A stretch of DNA of 64,000 nucleotides from an uncultured Eubacterium sp. GTDB lineage: Bacteria > Bacillota > Clostridia > Lachnospirales > CAG-274. The stretch lies in assembly GCA_900551755.1 (NCBI GenBank), contig URXK01000005.1, positions 1-64,000 on the forward strand. The letters run 5' to 3'. How positions within the stretch are numbered: position 1 is the stretch's first letter; each line of letters begins with the position of its first letter. The position numbers and the translations under genes were made by a program. Below are positions 34,379-42,891 of this stretch, piece after piece. A model generated the notes under the pieces. That model worked only from the letters and a program-made list of their open reading frames with translations. It was not told where the DNA came from and made no database searches.

Positions 34379-36235
34379 ATGTTTGATATTAAAGCTGAAT
34401 TAAAAAAATTGCCAGATTCTCCTGGTGTTTACATTATGCGTAATGCAGATGATGAGATTATATATGTGGGAAAGGCTAAAGTTCTTAAAAATAGGGTTAG
34501 ACAGTATTTTCAAAATTCTGCTAACCATTCAGTAAAGGTTAAGACTATGGTTAGTCACATTGACCACTTTGAATATATTGTTACTAATAGTGAGCTTGAG
34601 GCACTTATACTTGAAAACAATTTAATAAAAAAACATACACCAAAGTATAATATAAGGCTTAAAGATGACAAAACTTATCCTTATATTAAAGTAACTACTA
34701 ATGAAATGTTCCCTAGAGTATTTATGACTAGACAGCATTTAAAGGATAAGGGCAAATATTTTGGACCATTTACCAGTGGACTTACAGTAAAAGAAAATAT
34801 TGAGCTTATTCATAAAATTTGGGAACTAAGAACCTGTTCAAGGGTTTTTCCTAGAGATTTAAACAAGGAAAGACCTTGCCTTAATTATCATATCGGTCAG
34901 TGTAAAGCTCCTTGCAATTCTATGATTAGTGAGGCAGAATATAACAAAATGGTTGACGGTGTCATTGATTTCTTAAGTGGCAAAACTGAAAAAATAATTG
35001 AAGAATTGACTGATAAAATGTTTAAGGCTTCTGATAATTTGGAATTTGAAAAAGCAGGAGAATATAGAGATACTATTGCTAGTGTTAAAGCTCTTAATGA
35101 AAAACAGATTATTGAAAATATGCACATTAATGAAAGAGATGTTATTGGCTTTGTAAGAGGTGATAATGGCGAATGTGTAGTTCAAGTATTCTTCATTAGA
35201 GGTGGTAAAATAACTGGTAGAGAGCATTTTATGCCAGAAAATTGTGAAGATACACCTGATAATACTATGTTATCTGAATTTATTGAGCAGTTTTACAGTG
35301 GTACACCATATATTCCTAAGGAAATTATATTACAATGTGATATAGATAATTTTGATTTAATTAGTGCGTGGTTAAGTGACCAAAAGGGACAACGAGTTAA
35401 TATACTTATTCCTCAAAAAGGTGAAAGAAAGCGACTTGTAGATATGGCTAGAAATAATGCCCAAATTACTCTTGATAAATTTGGTGCAAACATTATGAGA
35501 GAGCATAGAAGAACTACTGGTGCTTTAGAGGAAATTAAAAAGGCTCTTGATATTGATTTTGATTTAACCAGAATAGAAAGCTATGATATTTCAAATACAC
35601 AAGGCTTTCAATCTGTAGCATCAATGGTTGTTTTTGAAAATGGTATGCCTAGAAGAAGTGATTACAGAAAGTTTAAAATTAAGTCCGTAATTGGTGCTAA
35701 TGATTATGCTAGTATGTCTGAGGTTATTTCAAGAAGATTTACAAGATACCTTGATGAAACAACTAATCCTCTTGTTAAAAAGGCTGGCTTTGATAGATTG
35801 CCTAGTATGATTTTTCTTGATGGTGGCAAGGGTCAAATTTCGGCTGTTAAGGAGGCTCTTGATGATTTAGGTGTTGCTGTTCCTGTGTGTGGTATGGTTA
35901 AGGACGACCACCACAGAACTAGGGCGTTGCTGTATAAGGGTGAAGAAAGAGAGCTTGATACTCATAGTGAGGGATTTAAGTTAATTACTAGAATACAGGA
36001 CGAAGTACACCGATTTGCTATTGATTATCATAGACAGTTGAGAGCTAAAAATCAAATACACAGTATATTGGAAGATATTAAGGGAATAGGACAAGTGCGA
36101 AGAAAAGCACTTATGGCTCATTTTGGTGATATATCTAAAATAAAGGCAGCAGAAGTTGAAGAACTTAAAAATGTTGAGGGTATGGATACTAAATCTGCTG
36201 AGGCTGTTTATAACTTTTTTAGAGGCATAAAATAA
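34379..36235 (+). CDS. uvrC: Excinuclease ABC subunit C
   Basis: A 618-residue nucleotide-excision repair nuclease that makes both incisions. The N-terminal GIY-YIG domain (PGVYIMRNADDEIIYVGKAKVLKNRVRQYF, about 14-45), the UVR motif (NLEFEKAGEYRDTIASVKAL, about 215), the RNase H-like domain (ESYDISNTQGFQSVASMVVF with catalytic Asp, near 400) and a C-terminal helix-hairpin-helix pair (IKGIGQVRRKALMAHFGDISKIKAAEVEELKNVEGM) are all present. Full length. Confidence 0.97.
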   Translation: MFDIKAELKKLPDSPGVYIMRNADDEIIYVGKAKVLKNRVRQYFQNSANHSVKVKTMVSHIDHFEYIVTNSELEALILENNLIKKHTPKYNIRLKDDKTYPYIKVTTNEMFPRVFMTRQHLKDKGKYFGPFTSGLTVKENIELIHKIWELRTCSRVFPRDLNKERPCLNYHIGQCKAPCNSMISEAEYNKMVDGVIDFLSGKTEKIIEELTDKMFKASDNLEFEKAGEYRDTIASVKALNEKQIIENMHINERDVIGFVRGDNGECVVQVFFIRGGKITGREHFMPENCEDTPDNTMLSEFIEQFYSGTPYIPKEIILQCDIDNFDLISAWLSDQKGQRVNILIPQKGERKRLVDMARNNAQITLDKFGANIMREHRRTTGALEEIKKALDIDFDLTRIESYDISNTQGFQSVASMVVFENGMPRRSDYRKFKIKSVIGANDYASMSEVISRRFTRYLDETTNPLVKKAGFDRLPSMIFLDGGKGQISAVKEALDDLGVAVPVCGMVKDDHHRTRALLYKGEERELDTHSEGFKLITRIQDEVHRFAIDYHRQLRAKNQIHSILEDIKGIGQVRRKALMAHFGDISKIKAAEVEELKNVEGMDTKSAEAVYNFFRGIK

Positions 36236-36259
36236 AGGCAGAATGGATTTATTCTGCCT
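36236..36259. terminator. Hairpin between convergent uvrC and lipoprotein genes
   Basis: AGGCAGAAT pairs with ATTCTGCCT. On the minus strand it is followed by TTATTTTA, so it best serves the lipoprotein gene. Confidence 0.65.
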
Positions 36260-36266
36260 GTGAAAA

Positions 36267-36641
36267 TTACTGTGCTGTATTAGTGTTGTTAGTGCCGTTA
36301 GTACCATTAGTACCGTTAGTGCCATTGTTGGTATTATTAGTACCGTTGTTATTATTGCCACCTAACATATCATTGCCGGCATTGCCAATATCCTCAACTG
36401 CGTCACCTACACCGTTGCCTAAGTCTTCAACTGCATTACCGATTTCGCCACCAGCACCGTTATTATCTGTGCCGTTACCAGTGTTATCATTTGTGTTATT
36501 GTTAGTGCCGTTGTTGTTATCTGTTGTGTCAGTACCAGTATTTGTAGTGCCAGTATTGTTATTATTGCTACCGTCAGCACCACAGCCAACGAGAGTCAAA
36601 GATAAACAAACAAGGGCGAGGAATGAAAGTTTTTTTAACAT
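36267..36641 (-). CDS. Low-complexity Asn/Thr/Gly-rich lipoprotein
   Basis: A 124-residue predicted lipoprotein: signal with lipobox LTLVGC (Cys20), then a tail built almost only of N, T, G and D. Residues about 65-92 form a different, amphipathic-looking island with repeats of GNAVEDLGNGVGDAVEDIGN. The last 25 residues are NNG/TNG repeats. The DNA is correspondingly repetitive. Good ribosome binding site (AAGGAGGAAAAAATT) and a terminator support a real gene, and the opposite-strand frame has none. Function unknown; a surface spacer or mucin-like chain is a guess. Confidence 0.75.
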   Translation of the reverse strand: MLKKLSFLALVCLSLTLVGCGADGSNNNNTGTTNTGTDTTDNNNGTNNNTNDNTGNGTDNNGAGGEIGNAVEDLGNGVGDAVEDIGNAGNDMLGGNNNNGTNNTNNGTNGTNGTNGTNNTNTAQ

Positions 36642-36758
36642 AATTTTTTCCTCCTTGAGTTATTAATTTGATTTCCTCAATATTTAGTATACGCAATTAG
36701 TTTAAATATAAATTAGAAAATTTTTACAATAAGTTTTTAAATAAGTGAGGTTTTTGTT

Positions 36759-38318
36759 ATGAGAAAATGTGGAATATTAGTTCATCCAAGCAGTTTTCCG
36801 TCTAAGTTTGGTATAGGCGATATTGCTTATGGTAAAAAGTTTGTAGATTTTTTAAAGGAAAGCGGTCAAAAAATGTGGCAAATTTTGCCTTTAGGTCATA
36901 CTGGCTTTGGTGATTCGCCTTATCAGAGCTTTTCAACCTTTGCTGGCAATCCTTTATTAATAAGTCCAGAATTATTGGTTGAGGATAAGTTGCTTAATGA
37001 AAAAGATATTGAAAACATACCTAATTTTAGCAGTGAAAAGGTTGAGTATGGCAAAGTAATTGACTTTAAATATGATTTGTATAAAAAGGCTTTTTTAAAC
37101 TTTAATTTGCAAGATAAAAAATATAAAGATTTTTGCGATAAAAATAAATTTTGGCTTGATGATTATGCTTTGTTTATGGCTTGCAAAAACTTTTTTATAA
37201 AAGCAAGAAAAAATACCTATGAAAGCAGAGAGTACAAAACATACTATACAACAGCCTCTAAATATATGAGTGATAATGCTGTTAAAGACTGTTTTTATGG
37301 TGGTGCGTGGAACAGCTTTCCAAAGGCTTTAAGAGATAGAGAAAAATCTGCAATAGCTGAATATAGTAAAAAGTTAGTTAATGATATTAATTTTTACAAA
37401 TTTATTCAATATGAATTTAATAAACAGTGGCTTGATTTAAAGGCTTATGCTAATGAAAATGATATTGAAATTGTTGGTGATATTCCTATATTTGTAGCTA
37501 GTGATAGCTCTGATACTTGGAGCAGAAAAGAACTTTTTTACATAAATACAAAGGGATTTACAACAAAGGTGGCTGGTGTTCCTCCAGATTATTTTAGCAA
37601 ATTTGGTCAGCTTTGGGGTAACCCTCTATATAATTGGAAAAAACATAAGGAAGAAAATTATGATTGGTGGGTTAAGAGAACAGAAAATATTTTAAATCTT
37701 GTTGATGTTGTTAGAATTGACCATTTTAGAGGATTTGAAAGCTACTGGTCTGTGCCAATGGGTGAGGAAACTGCTGTAAATGGCAAGTGGAATAAAGGTC
37801 CTAATAGGGAAGTATTTGATGCTATAAAAAATAAATTAGGTGAGCTTAATATTATTGCAGAGGACTTAGGTGACTTAAATGATGAGGTTATTGCTCTTAG
37901 AAATGAGCTTAAACTTCCTGGTATGAAAATACTTCAATTTGCTTTTGATGATAGCAGTAATGACTATTTGCCACACAATTATGACAGTGACAATTATGTT
38001 GTCTATACTGGTACTCACGATAATGATACTACTATTGGTTGGTATAGTGAACAAAGTGACAAGGATAAGGACTACATAAGAAGATATATGAATGTTAGTG
38101 GAGATAGCATAAATTGGGATTTAATTAGGCTTGCAATATCGTCAAGTGCTAAATATTGTATAATTCCAATACAGGATATTATTGGACTTGATAGTAATGC
38201 AAGAATGAATACTCCTGGTGTAGCTGATGGTAATTGGCAATTTAGATTTAATGAAAATGATTTAACTGAAAATATGGAAGAAACATTAAAATATTTTTGC
38301 AAGCTGTTTAATAGATAG
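36759..38318 (+). CDS. malQ: 4-alpha-glucanotransferase (amylomaltase)
   Basis: A 519-residue GH77 enzyme that disproportionates maltodextrins during glycogen or maltose use. It begins RKCGILVHPSSFPSKFGIGDIAYGKKFVDFL and has QKMWQILPLGHTGFGDSPYQSFSTFAGNP. The catalytic nucleophile Asp is in DVVRIDHFRGFESYWSVP, acid Glu in NIIAEDLGDL and the third Asp in YTGTHDNDTTIGW. Complete. It is monocistronic here, so regulation is not evident. Confidence 0.96.
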   Translation: MRKCGILVHPSSFPSKFGIGDIAYGKKFVDFLKESGQKMWQILPLGHTGFGDSPYQSFSTFAGNPLLISPELLVEDKLLNEKDIENIPNFSSEKVEYGKVIDFKYDLYKKAFLNFNLQDKKYKDFCDKNKFWLDDYALFMACKNFFIKARKNTYESREYKTYYTTASKYMSDNAVKDCFYGGAWNSFPKALRDREKSAIAEYSKKLVNDINFYKFIQYEFNKQWLDLKAYANENDIEIVGDIPIFVASDSSDTWSRKELFYINTKGFTTKVAGVPPDYFSKFGQLWGNPLYNWKKHKEENYDWWVKRTENILNLVDVVRIDHFRGFESYWSVPMGEETAVNGKWNKGPNREVFDAIKNKLGELNIIAEDLGDLNDEVIALRNELKLPGMKILQFAFDDSSNDYLPHNYDSDNYVVYTGTHDNDTTIGWYSEQSDKDKDYIRRYMNVSGDSINWDLIRLAISSSAKYCIIPIQDIIGLDSNARMNTPGVADGNWQFRFNENDLTENMEETLKYFCKLFNR

Positions 38319-38323
38319 CATAG

Positions 38324-38354
38324 AAAGGGACAATTTTACATCAATTGTCCCTTT
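38324..38354. terminator. Bidirectional terminator between malQ and the LysR gene
   Basis: AAAGGGACAATT pairs with AATTGTCCCTTT, 12 bp, with T runs on either side. Confidence 0.85.
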
Positions 38355-39253
38355 TATAAAACAGATTTTATGTTATTTGAAGTTTCGTTAATTACAAATT
38401 GACAAAAATTTTCTACAACTGGTGGCAGATAGTGATTATTTTTAGTAGTCATATAAATGTTTCTTTCAACAATAGGGCTAGTTATTTCTATTTGTTTAAT
38501 ATTTAAAGTTTTAAATGAACTCATTTTGGGAACTACTGCTATTCCAAAATTATTGGCAACTAAACCTGCAATTACTTCTGTTTCTTCAATTTCATAAGCT
38601 ATTTTTAATTTATTTTGTACTTTATCAAATACCTTGTCTACTACTGCTCTTAATCCAGAATTTTGTGAATAATAAATATAAGGATAATCTAGTGTATCTT
38701 CAATGGAAATACTATCGTATTGAGCTAAATTGTGGTTGGTAGGTACAATAAGAACCAGTGTTTGTTTTGCTATAGTAATTGATGAAAAATCGTTATTTAT
38801 ATTTGAAGCTGAGCTAAATATTACATCATAATGATTGTTTATAAGTTCAGATACAAGAGTGTTTGTTACACCAGTGCCAAATGTAAAATGTATGTCAACA
38901 TTAGGGTAGGCTGCTAAAAATTTTTTAACTATTATAGGTATAAAATTTACACCTAAAAATCTTAACATACCTATGCGTATATTTCCAGCACCTATAGAGC
39001 CTAAATGAATAGACTCAATACCATTGTTAAGAGTATTTATTGTGTTTTTGGCACAACTTAAAAACTGTTTGCCAAATATTGTTAGATTTGTATTTCTTCC
39101 ACTTTTTTCAAACAAAGGAACACCTAATTCAGTTTCAAGCTGAGAAATTGCGTGGCTAAGGCTAGGCTGAGTAATAAAAAGATGCTCGGCTGCCTTAGTA
39201 TAATGTTTAGTTTCTGCCAATTCAATAAAGTATTTTAAGTGTGTTAAGTTCAT
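38354..39253 (-). CDS. LysR-family transcriptional regulator
   Basis: A 299-residue regulator. The N-terminal helix-turn-helix is MNLTHLKYFIELAETKHYTKAAEHLFITQPSLSHAISQLETELGVPLFEKSGRNTNLT; the rest is a periplasmic-binding-like effector domain, starting GNIRIGMLRFLGVNFIPIIVKKFLAAYPNVDI. I start at the second Met (39253) because GGAGG overlaps the first. It is divergent from the YczE-like gene, with a T-N11-A box between, and probably controls that gene and itself. Inducer unknown. Confidence 0.92.
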   Translation of the reverse strand: MNLTHLKYFIELAETKHYTKAAEHLFITQPSLSHAISQLETELGVPLFEKSGRNTNLTIFGKQFLSCAKNTINTLNNGIESIHLGSIGAGNIRIGMLRFLGVNFIPIIVKKFLAAYPNVDIHFTFGTGVTNTLVSELINNHYDVIFSSASNINNDFSSITIAKQTLVLIVPTNHNLAQYDSISIEDTLDYPYIYYSQNSGLRAVVDKVFDKVQNKLKIAYEIEETEVIAGLVANNFGIAVVPKMSSFKTLNIKQIEITSPIVERNIYMTTKNNHYLPPVVENFCQFVINETSNNIKSVL

Positions 39254-39277
39254 AAAATCCTCCATTTTAATATAACT

Positions 39278-39292
39278 ATAGATAAAATCTAT
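39278..39292. promoter_or_regulatory. LysR-type T-N11-A box
   Basis: ATAGATAAAATCTAT is a perfect inverted repeat (ATAGAT/ATCTAT) that fits the T-N11-A rule, placed between the divergent LysR and membrane-protein genes. Confidence 0.6.
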
Positions 39293-39314
39293 TATATCAT
39301 AAAAAATATTGATT

Positions 39315-39342
39315 TGACAACAAGGTTTAAAGTTTTATAATA
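39315..39342 (+). promoter_or_regulatory. Promoter of the YczE-like gene
   Basis: TTGACA followed after about 16 bp by TATAAT, about 40 bp before the ATG at 39384. The T-N11-A box is just upstream of the -35 element, as expected for LysR activation. Confidence 0.6.
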
Positions 39343-39383
39343 TAATTTGATTGACAAAAAATATTAAGAAAGGATACATACTT

Positions 39384-40043
39384 ATGGAAGAAAATAAAAA
39401 AACACTTAGAGGAGAATTGGCACTTATAGTTATTGTATTAATAAATAGCTTTGGTGTTGTGCTTATGTTACATTCAGGTTCAGGCATTTCAGCTATTTCA
39501 AGTGTGCCTTATGCTTTTTCAGTAGTTATACCAAAGGTTTCTTTAGGTACTTGGACTTACATATTTCAAGGACTTCTTGTTTTAACATTGTTTATAATGA
39601 GAAAAAAGATAGTTTGGCAATATTTTTGGTGCTTTGTTGTAGGCTTTGCTTTTAGTGAATGTCTTGATTTTTATGAGTGGTGGATAGATATTTTACCATT
39701 AAATATACCTCTTAGAATTTTGTATTTTATTGCAAGCTACATAATACTTTGCATTGGTATTGCATTATCTAACAGATGCAAAATGCCTATTATACCTACA
39801 GATTTATTCCCTAGAGAGGTTTCAGCCATAACTGGCATAAGATATTCAAAAATAAAAGTGCCTTTTGATGTAATTTGCCTTTTTGTTACTGGAATTTTGA
39901 CATTTGTATTTACTGGTCATATTAAAGGACTTGGAATAGGAACAGTCCTTGCAGCCTTTACAATGGGAAAAACAATTGGATTTATAGGTGATTTAATTGA
40001 TAAAAGATTTGTATTTGTTTCATTCTTAGAAAAAAATAAATAA
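39384..40043 (+). CDS. YczE/YyaS/YitT-family membrane protein
   Basis: A 219-residue protein with about five membrane segments. The N-terminus LRGELALIVIVLINSFGVVLMLHSGSGISAISSVPYAFS and the C-terminus GLGIGTVLAAFTMGKTIGFIGDLIDKRF are typical of YczE-like proteins, which have no firm biochemical role. It is divergent from a LysR regulator, probably its controller. ATG 39384 follows AAAGGA; an upstream in-frame TTG lacks a site. Confidence 0.82.
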   Translation: MEENKKTLRGELALIVIVLINSFGVVLMLHSGSGISAISSVPYAFSVVIPKVSLGTWTYIFQGLLVLTLFIMRKKIVWQYFWCFVVGFAFSECLDFYEWWIDILPLNIPLRILYFIASYIILCIGIALSNRCKMPIIPTDLFPREVSAITGIRYSKIKVPFDVICLFVTGILTFVFTGHIKGLGIGTVLAAFTMGKTIGFIGDLIDKRFVFVSFLEKNK

Positions 40044-40049
40044 TAGCTT

Positions 40050-40086
40050 AACGGTATAGGTTACAAAAACTTATACCGTTTTTTGG
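40050..40086 (+). terminator. Terminator after the YczE-like gene
   Basis: AACGGTATAGG pairs with CTTATACCGTT, then TTTT. Confidence 0.8.
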
Positions 40087-40113
40087 TTATTACTTACAAA
40101 AATTAAAAAGTAT

Positions 40114-40164
40114 ATTGACACAGTGTCAATTAAGGAATATAATATAGATACTGACACAGTGTCA
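40114..40164 (+). promoter_or_regulatory. TetR-type double operator over a consensus promoter
   Basis: Perfect promoter TTGACA (40115-40120), 17 bp, TATAAT (40138-40143). Operator 1, ATTGACACAGTGTCAAT (40114-40130), covers the -35 box; operator 2, TGACACAGTGTCA (40152-40164), covers the start region. Centres are 36 bp apart. The TetR protein encoded next should repress its own operon here. Confidence 0.8.
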
Positions 40165-40188
40165 ATAAAAAATAAGGAGCTGAAATTT

Positions 40189-40812
40189 ATGCCTAAGGTT
40201 TCTCTTGAACTTACTAATTCAAGAAAGGAAGAAATTGTAAAGGCTTGCGAAACTCTTTATGAAACAATGAGTTTTAAAGACATTACAATTAAAGAAATTG
40301 GAAATATAACATCATTTACAAGAACATCTATTTATAATTATTTTAGCACAAAGGAAGAAATTTTTTTAGCTTTACTTCAAAAGGAGTATGAATATTGGAT
40401 AGAGGATTTAAACTCTATTATTGATAAAAATACTGAACTTTCAAGAGAAAATTTGGCTGATTGTTTGGCTCATTCTTTAGAAAAAAGAAAAAATATGCTT
40501 AAACTTTTGGCAATGAATTTGTACGATATTGAAGAAAATAGCAGAACAGAAAAACTTGTGGAATTTAAAAAGGTATATGGCTGTTCATTGGCTACGGTTA
40601 AAAAAATGGTTGCTAAGTTTTGCAAGGATATGAATGAAAATAATATAAAAGAATTTTTATTTTCATTTTTTCCATTTGTTTATGGTATTTATCCTTATGC
40701 AGTAGTAACTGATAAGCAACGACAGGCTATGAATGAGGCTGGAGTTGACTTTGTTTATATGTCTATATATGATATAGCCTTTGCTGGTGCAAAAAGACTA
40801 CTTGGCGTGTAA
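40189..40812 (+). CDS. TetR-family transcriptional regulator
   Basis: A 207-residue repressor. The N-terminal helix-turn-helix reads SRKEEIVKACETLYETMSFKDITIKEIGNITSFTRTSIYNYFSTKEEIFLALL; the ligand domain has no recognisable subgroup. ATG 40189 follows AAGGAG. The gene heads an operon with the CMD and flavodoxin genes and has two identical palindromes over its promoter, a clear autorepression layout. Its inducer could be an electrophile, quinone or oxidant, given the downstream enzymes. Confidence 0.92.
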   Translation: MPKVSLELTNSRKEEIVKACETLYETMSFKDITIKEIGNITSFTRTSIYNYFSTKEEIFLALLQKEYEYWIEDLNSIIDKNTELSRENLADCLAHSLEKRKNMLKLLAMNLYDIEENSRTEKLVEFKKVYGCSLATVKKMVAKFCKDMNENNIKEFLFSFFPFVYGIYPYAVVTDKQRQAMNEAGVDFVYMSIYDIAFAGAKRLLGV

Positions 40813-40834
40813 GAATAAAAAAGGAGAGATAAAA

Positions 40835-41497
40835 ATGGAAATTGAAAAAATGATTAATAATTATGGTGATGCTTATATTGATGCAAATATTGATAAAAAA
40901 ATGCAGCAACTTTTGATTTTATCAACAATGACTGCAACAATGGCTTATCCTCAAATAAAGTTACAAACAGGTGTTGCTCTTGATATGGGCTTAACTCCAG
41001 AAGAAATACAGGAAGCTATTTATCAATCTGCTCCTTATTGTGGTTACACTAAGGCAATGAATTCTATGGCATCAGCTAATGAAATGTTTGCTGAAAGAAA
41101 TATTGAATTGCCTAAGTCACAGGCAACTGTTAATGATGACACAAGATATGAAAAGGGACTTGAGGTTCAGCGTTCTATTTTCGGACCTAAAATCGGTACA
41201 ATAACTGATGATATGGAAAGTGACCAAAAGGTTATTACAAGATACCTTTCTGAAATTTGCTTTGGTGATTTTTATACAAGAAAATCACTTAATGTAAAGC
41301 AGAGAGAATTAATTACACTTTCTGTTTTAACTGCAAATGGTGGTTGTGAACCTCAAATTGCTGCTCACACAAATGGTAACTTATCTGTTGGTAATACAAA
41401 AGATGAAATTTTAGCTTGTATTTTACTTTGTGTTCCATATAATGGCTATCCTAGAACATTAAATGCTATTAAGGCTGTTAAGTCTGTTTTAAACTAA
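40835..41497 (+). CDS. Carboxymuconolactone decarboxylase (CMD) family protein, two domains
   Basis: A 220-residue helical protein with two CMD repeats: about 10-95 (LLILSTMTATMAYPQIKLQTGVALDMGLTPEEIQEAIYQSAPYCGYTKAMN) and about 125-218 (KQRELITLSVLTANGGCEPQIAAHTNGNLSVGNTKDEILACILLCVPYNGYPRTLNA). CMD proteins range from gamma-carboxymuconolactone decarboxylase to AhpD-type peroxidase partners; the AhpD CxxC pair is absent. It lies between the tetR-like and flavodoxin genes, so a redox or detoxification role is more likely than aromatic catabolism. GGAGAG precedes ATG. Confidence 0.88.
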   Translation: MEIEKMINNYGDAYIDANIDKKMQQLLILSTMTATMAYPQIKLQTGVALDMGLTPEEIQEAIYQSAPYCGYTKAMNSMASANEMFAERNIELPKSQATVNDDTRYEKGLEVQRSIFGPKIGTITDDMESDQKVITRYLSEICFGDFYTRKSLNVKQRELITLSVLTANGGCEPQIAAHTNGNLSVGNTKDEILACILLCVPYNGYPRTLNAIKAVKSVLN

Positions 41498-41525
41498 AAA
41501 TAAATAAAGTAGGGAGGAATTTAAT

Positions 41526-42002
41526 ATGACTAAAACATTGGTAACATATTTTTCAGCAAGTGGAGTAACAGCAAAGGTAGCAAAAACTTTGGCTGATGCT
41601 ATAGGTTGTGATTTATTTGAAATTAAGCCAGAAACACCTTACACAAAGGCTGACCTTAATTGGATGGATAAAAGTAGCCGTAGTAGTGTTGAAATGAAGA
41701 ACAAGGAATTTAGACCACCTATTAAAGAAAAATGGGACAATATTAATGAATATGACACAATATTTGTAGGTTTTCCAATTTGGTGGTATGTTGCACCTAC
41801 AATAATAAATACATTCCTTGAAAGCTATGATTTTTCAAATAAGAAAATTGTTTTATTTGCTACATCTGGTGGCAGTGGTTTTGGTACCACAGTTAATGAG
41901 CTTAAGCCAAGTGTTGCTAATTCAACTGTTATAAAAGAGGGCAAATTGTTAAATGGTCATTATTCAAAAGATGAACTTAAAAAATGGGTTGAAAGCCTAT
42001 AA
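41526..42002 (+). CDS. Flavodoxin-like protein (Flavodoxin_4 type)
   Basis: A 158-residue FMN-binding protein. It opens KTLVTYFSASGVTAKVAKTLADAIGCDLFEIKP, where SASGVTAKVA replaces the TxTGNT phosphate loop, and has TIFVGFPIWWYVAPTIINTFLESYD and LFATSGGSGFGTTVNEL around the isoalloxazine. Such proteins act as NAD(P)H or quinone reductases. It is the last gene of the TetR-controlled operon. AGGGAGGA precedes ATG. Confidence 0.9.
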   Translation: MTKTLVTYFSASGVTAKVAKTLADAIGCDLFEIKPETPYTKADLNWMDKSSRSSVEMKNKEFRPPIKEKWDNINEYDTIFVGFPIWWYVAPTIINTFLESYDFSNKKIVLFATSGGSGFGTTVNELKPSVANSTVIKEGKLLNGHYSKDELKKWVESL

Positions 42003-42006
42003 TGTT

Positions 42007-42042
42007 AAAAAGTGGTGCTGTATTAACAGTACCACTTTTTTA
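42007..42042. terminator. Terminator after the flavodoxin gene
   Basis: AAAAAGTGGT pairs with ACCACTTTTT, with inner CTGT/ACAG. Its right half is part of the tandem duplication 42022-42113. Confidence 0.85.
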
Positions 42043-42113
42043 ACTAAGAACAGCATCTAATATCATCATTAACAGTACCACTTTTTTAACTAAGAGTAGT
42101 ATCTAATATCATC
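42022..42113. repeat. 46-bp tandem duplication covering the ZIP gene's 3' end
   Basis: Positions 42022-42067 and 42068-42113 are two copies of the same 46 bp with three differences. Each holds ATTAACAGTACCACTTTTTT plus the last codons and stop of the minus-strand ZIP gene. Only the 42068 copy is the present gene end; the outer copy keeps a decayed duplicate of the final codons (MMILDAVLS) and the terminator arm. Confidence 0.85.
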
Positions 42114-42868
42114 ATTATTATAAATCCTAATGAAAACATAATAGTGCCTATATTAGTGTGAGGTTCACCAGACATTTCAGGAATAAGCTCCTCAACAACA
42201 ACATATATCATAGCACCAGCTGCAAAGCTAAGTATATAAGGCATTAAGGGAAGAATTGAACTAACAGCTAATACTGTGGCAAAAGCTCCTATAGGTTCAA
42301 CAATACCAGATAATGTGCCATACAAAAATGATTTCCACCTTTTTATACCTTCTGACCTAAGTGGCATTGAAATAATTGCACCTTCAGGTATGTTTTGTAT
42401 AGCAATACCTAATGAAAGGGCAAATGCACCACTAAGGCTTAAGGCTGTGTTATCTGACATAAATCCAGCATATACTACACCAACTGCCATACCCTCTGGA
42501 ATGTTGTGTATAGTTACAGCAAGCAAAAGCATTGTAGTTTTCTTAAAACTGCTTTTTAAACCCTCGGCGTGGGTGCTTTCAAAGTGAAGATGCGGAACAA
42601 CTTTATCAATTAATAGCAAAAAAGCTATACCAATCATAAAACCTACTGAGGCAGGTATAAATTTTAGCTTGCCCATATTATCAGCAAAGTCTAAAGCAGG
42701 AAGAATTAGACTCCACACTGCTGCTGAAGTCATAACACCTGATGCAAAGCCTGTTAAAGCTCGCCTAATCATAAAATGAAAATCCCTTTTCATAAAAAAC
42801 ACAAAGGCTGAACCTAATGTTGTGCCTAAAAAGGGTATAAGTATACCAATAATAATTTTTGAAGTCAT
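42086..42868 (-). CDS. ZIP family metal transporter
   Basis: A 260-residue divalent metal importer (Zn, Fe or Mn) with eight predicted helices. The metal-binding helix motifs are HNIPEGMAVGVVYAG (near residue 122) and IQNIPEGAIISMPL (near 157), with VVEELIPEMSGE near 228; a His-containing loop PHLHFESTHAEG lies at about 92-103. It is monocistronic with a strong promoter and an operator-like palindrome over the start site. It is close to the ZupT/GufA branch. Confidence 0.92.
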   Translation of the reverse strand: MTSKIIIGILIPFLGTTLGSAFVFFMKRDFHFMIRRALTGFASGVMTSAAVWSLILPALDFADNMGKLKFIPASVGFMIGIAFLLLIDKVVPHLHFESTHAEGLKSSFKKTTMLLLAVTIHNIPEGMAVGVVYAGFMSDNTALSLSGAFALSLGIAIQNIPEGAIISMPLRSEGIKRWKSFLYGTLSGIVEPIGAFATVLAVSSILPLMPYILSFAAGAMIYVVVEELIPEMSGEPHTNIGTIMFSLGFIIMMILDTTLS

Positions 42869-42891
42869 TTTTTCTCCTTTTTAAATATATG

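Noticed and set aside
36283..36666. Plus-strand frame rich in Leu, Val and Pro
   Set aside because: It is the complement of the repetitive lipoprotein gene; the composition follows from the NTG repeats and no start signal is present.
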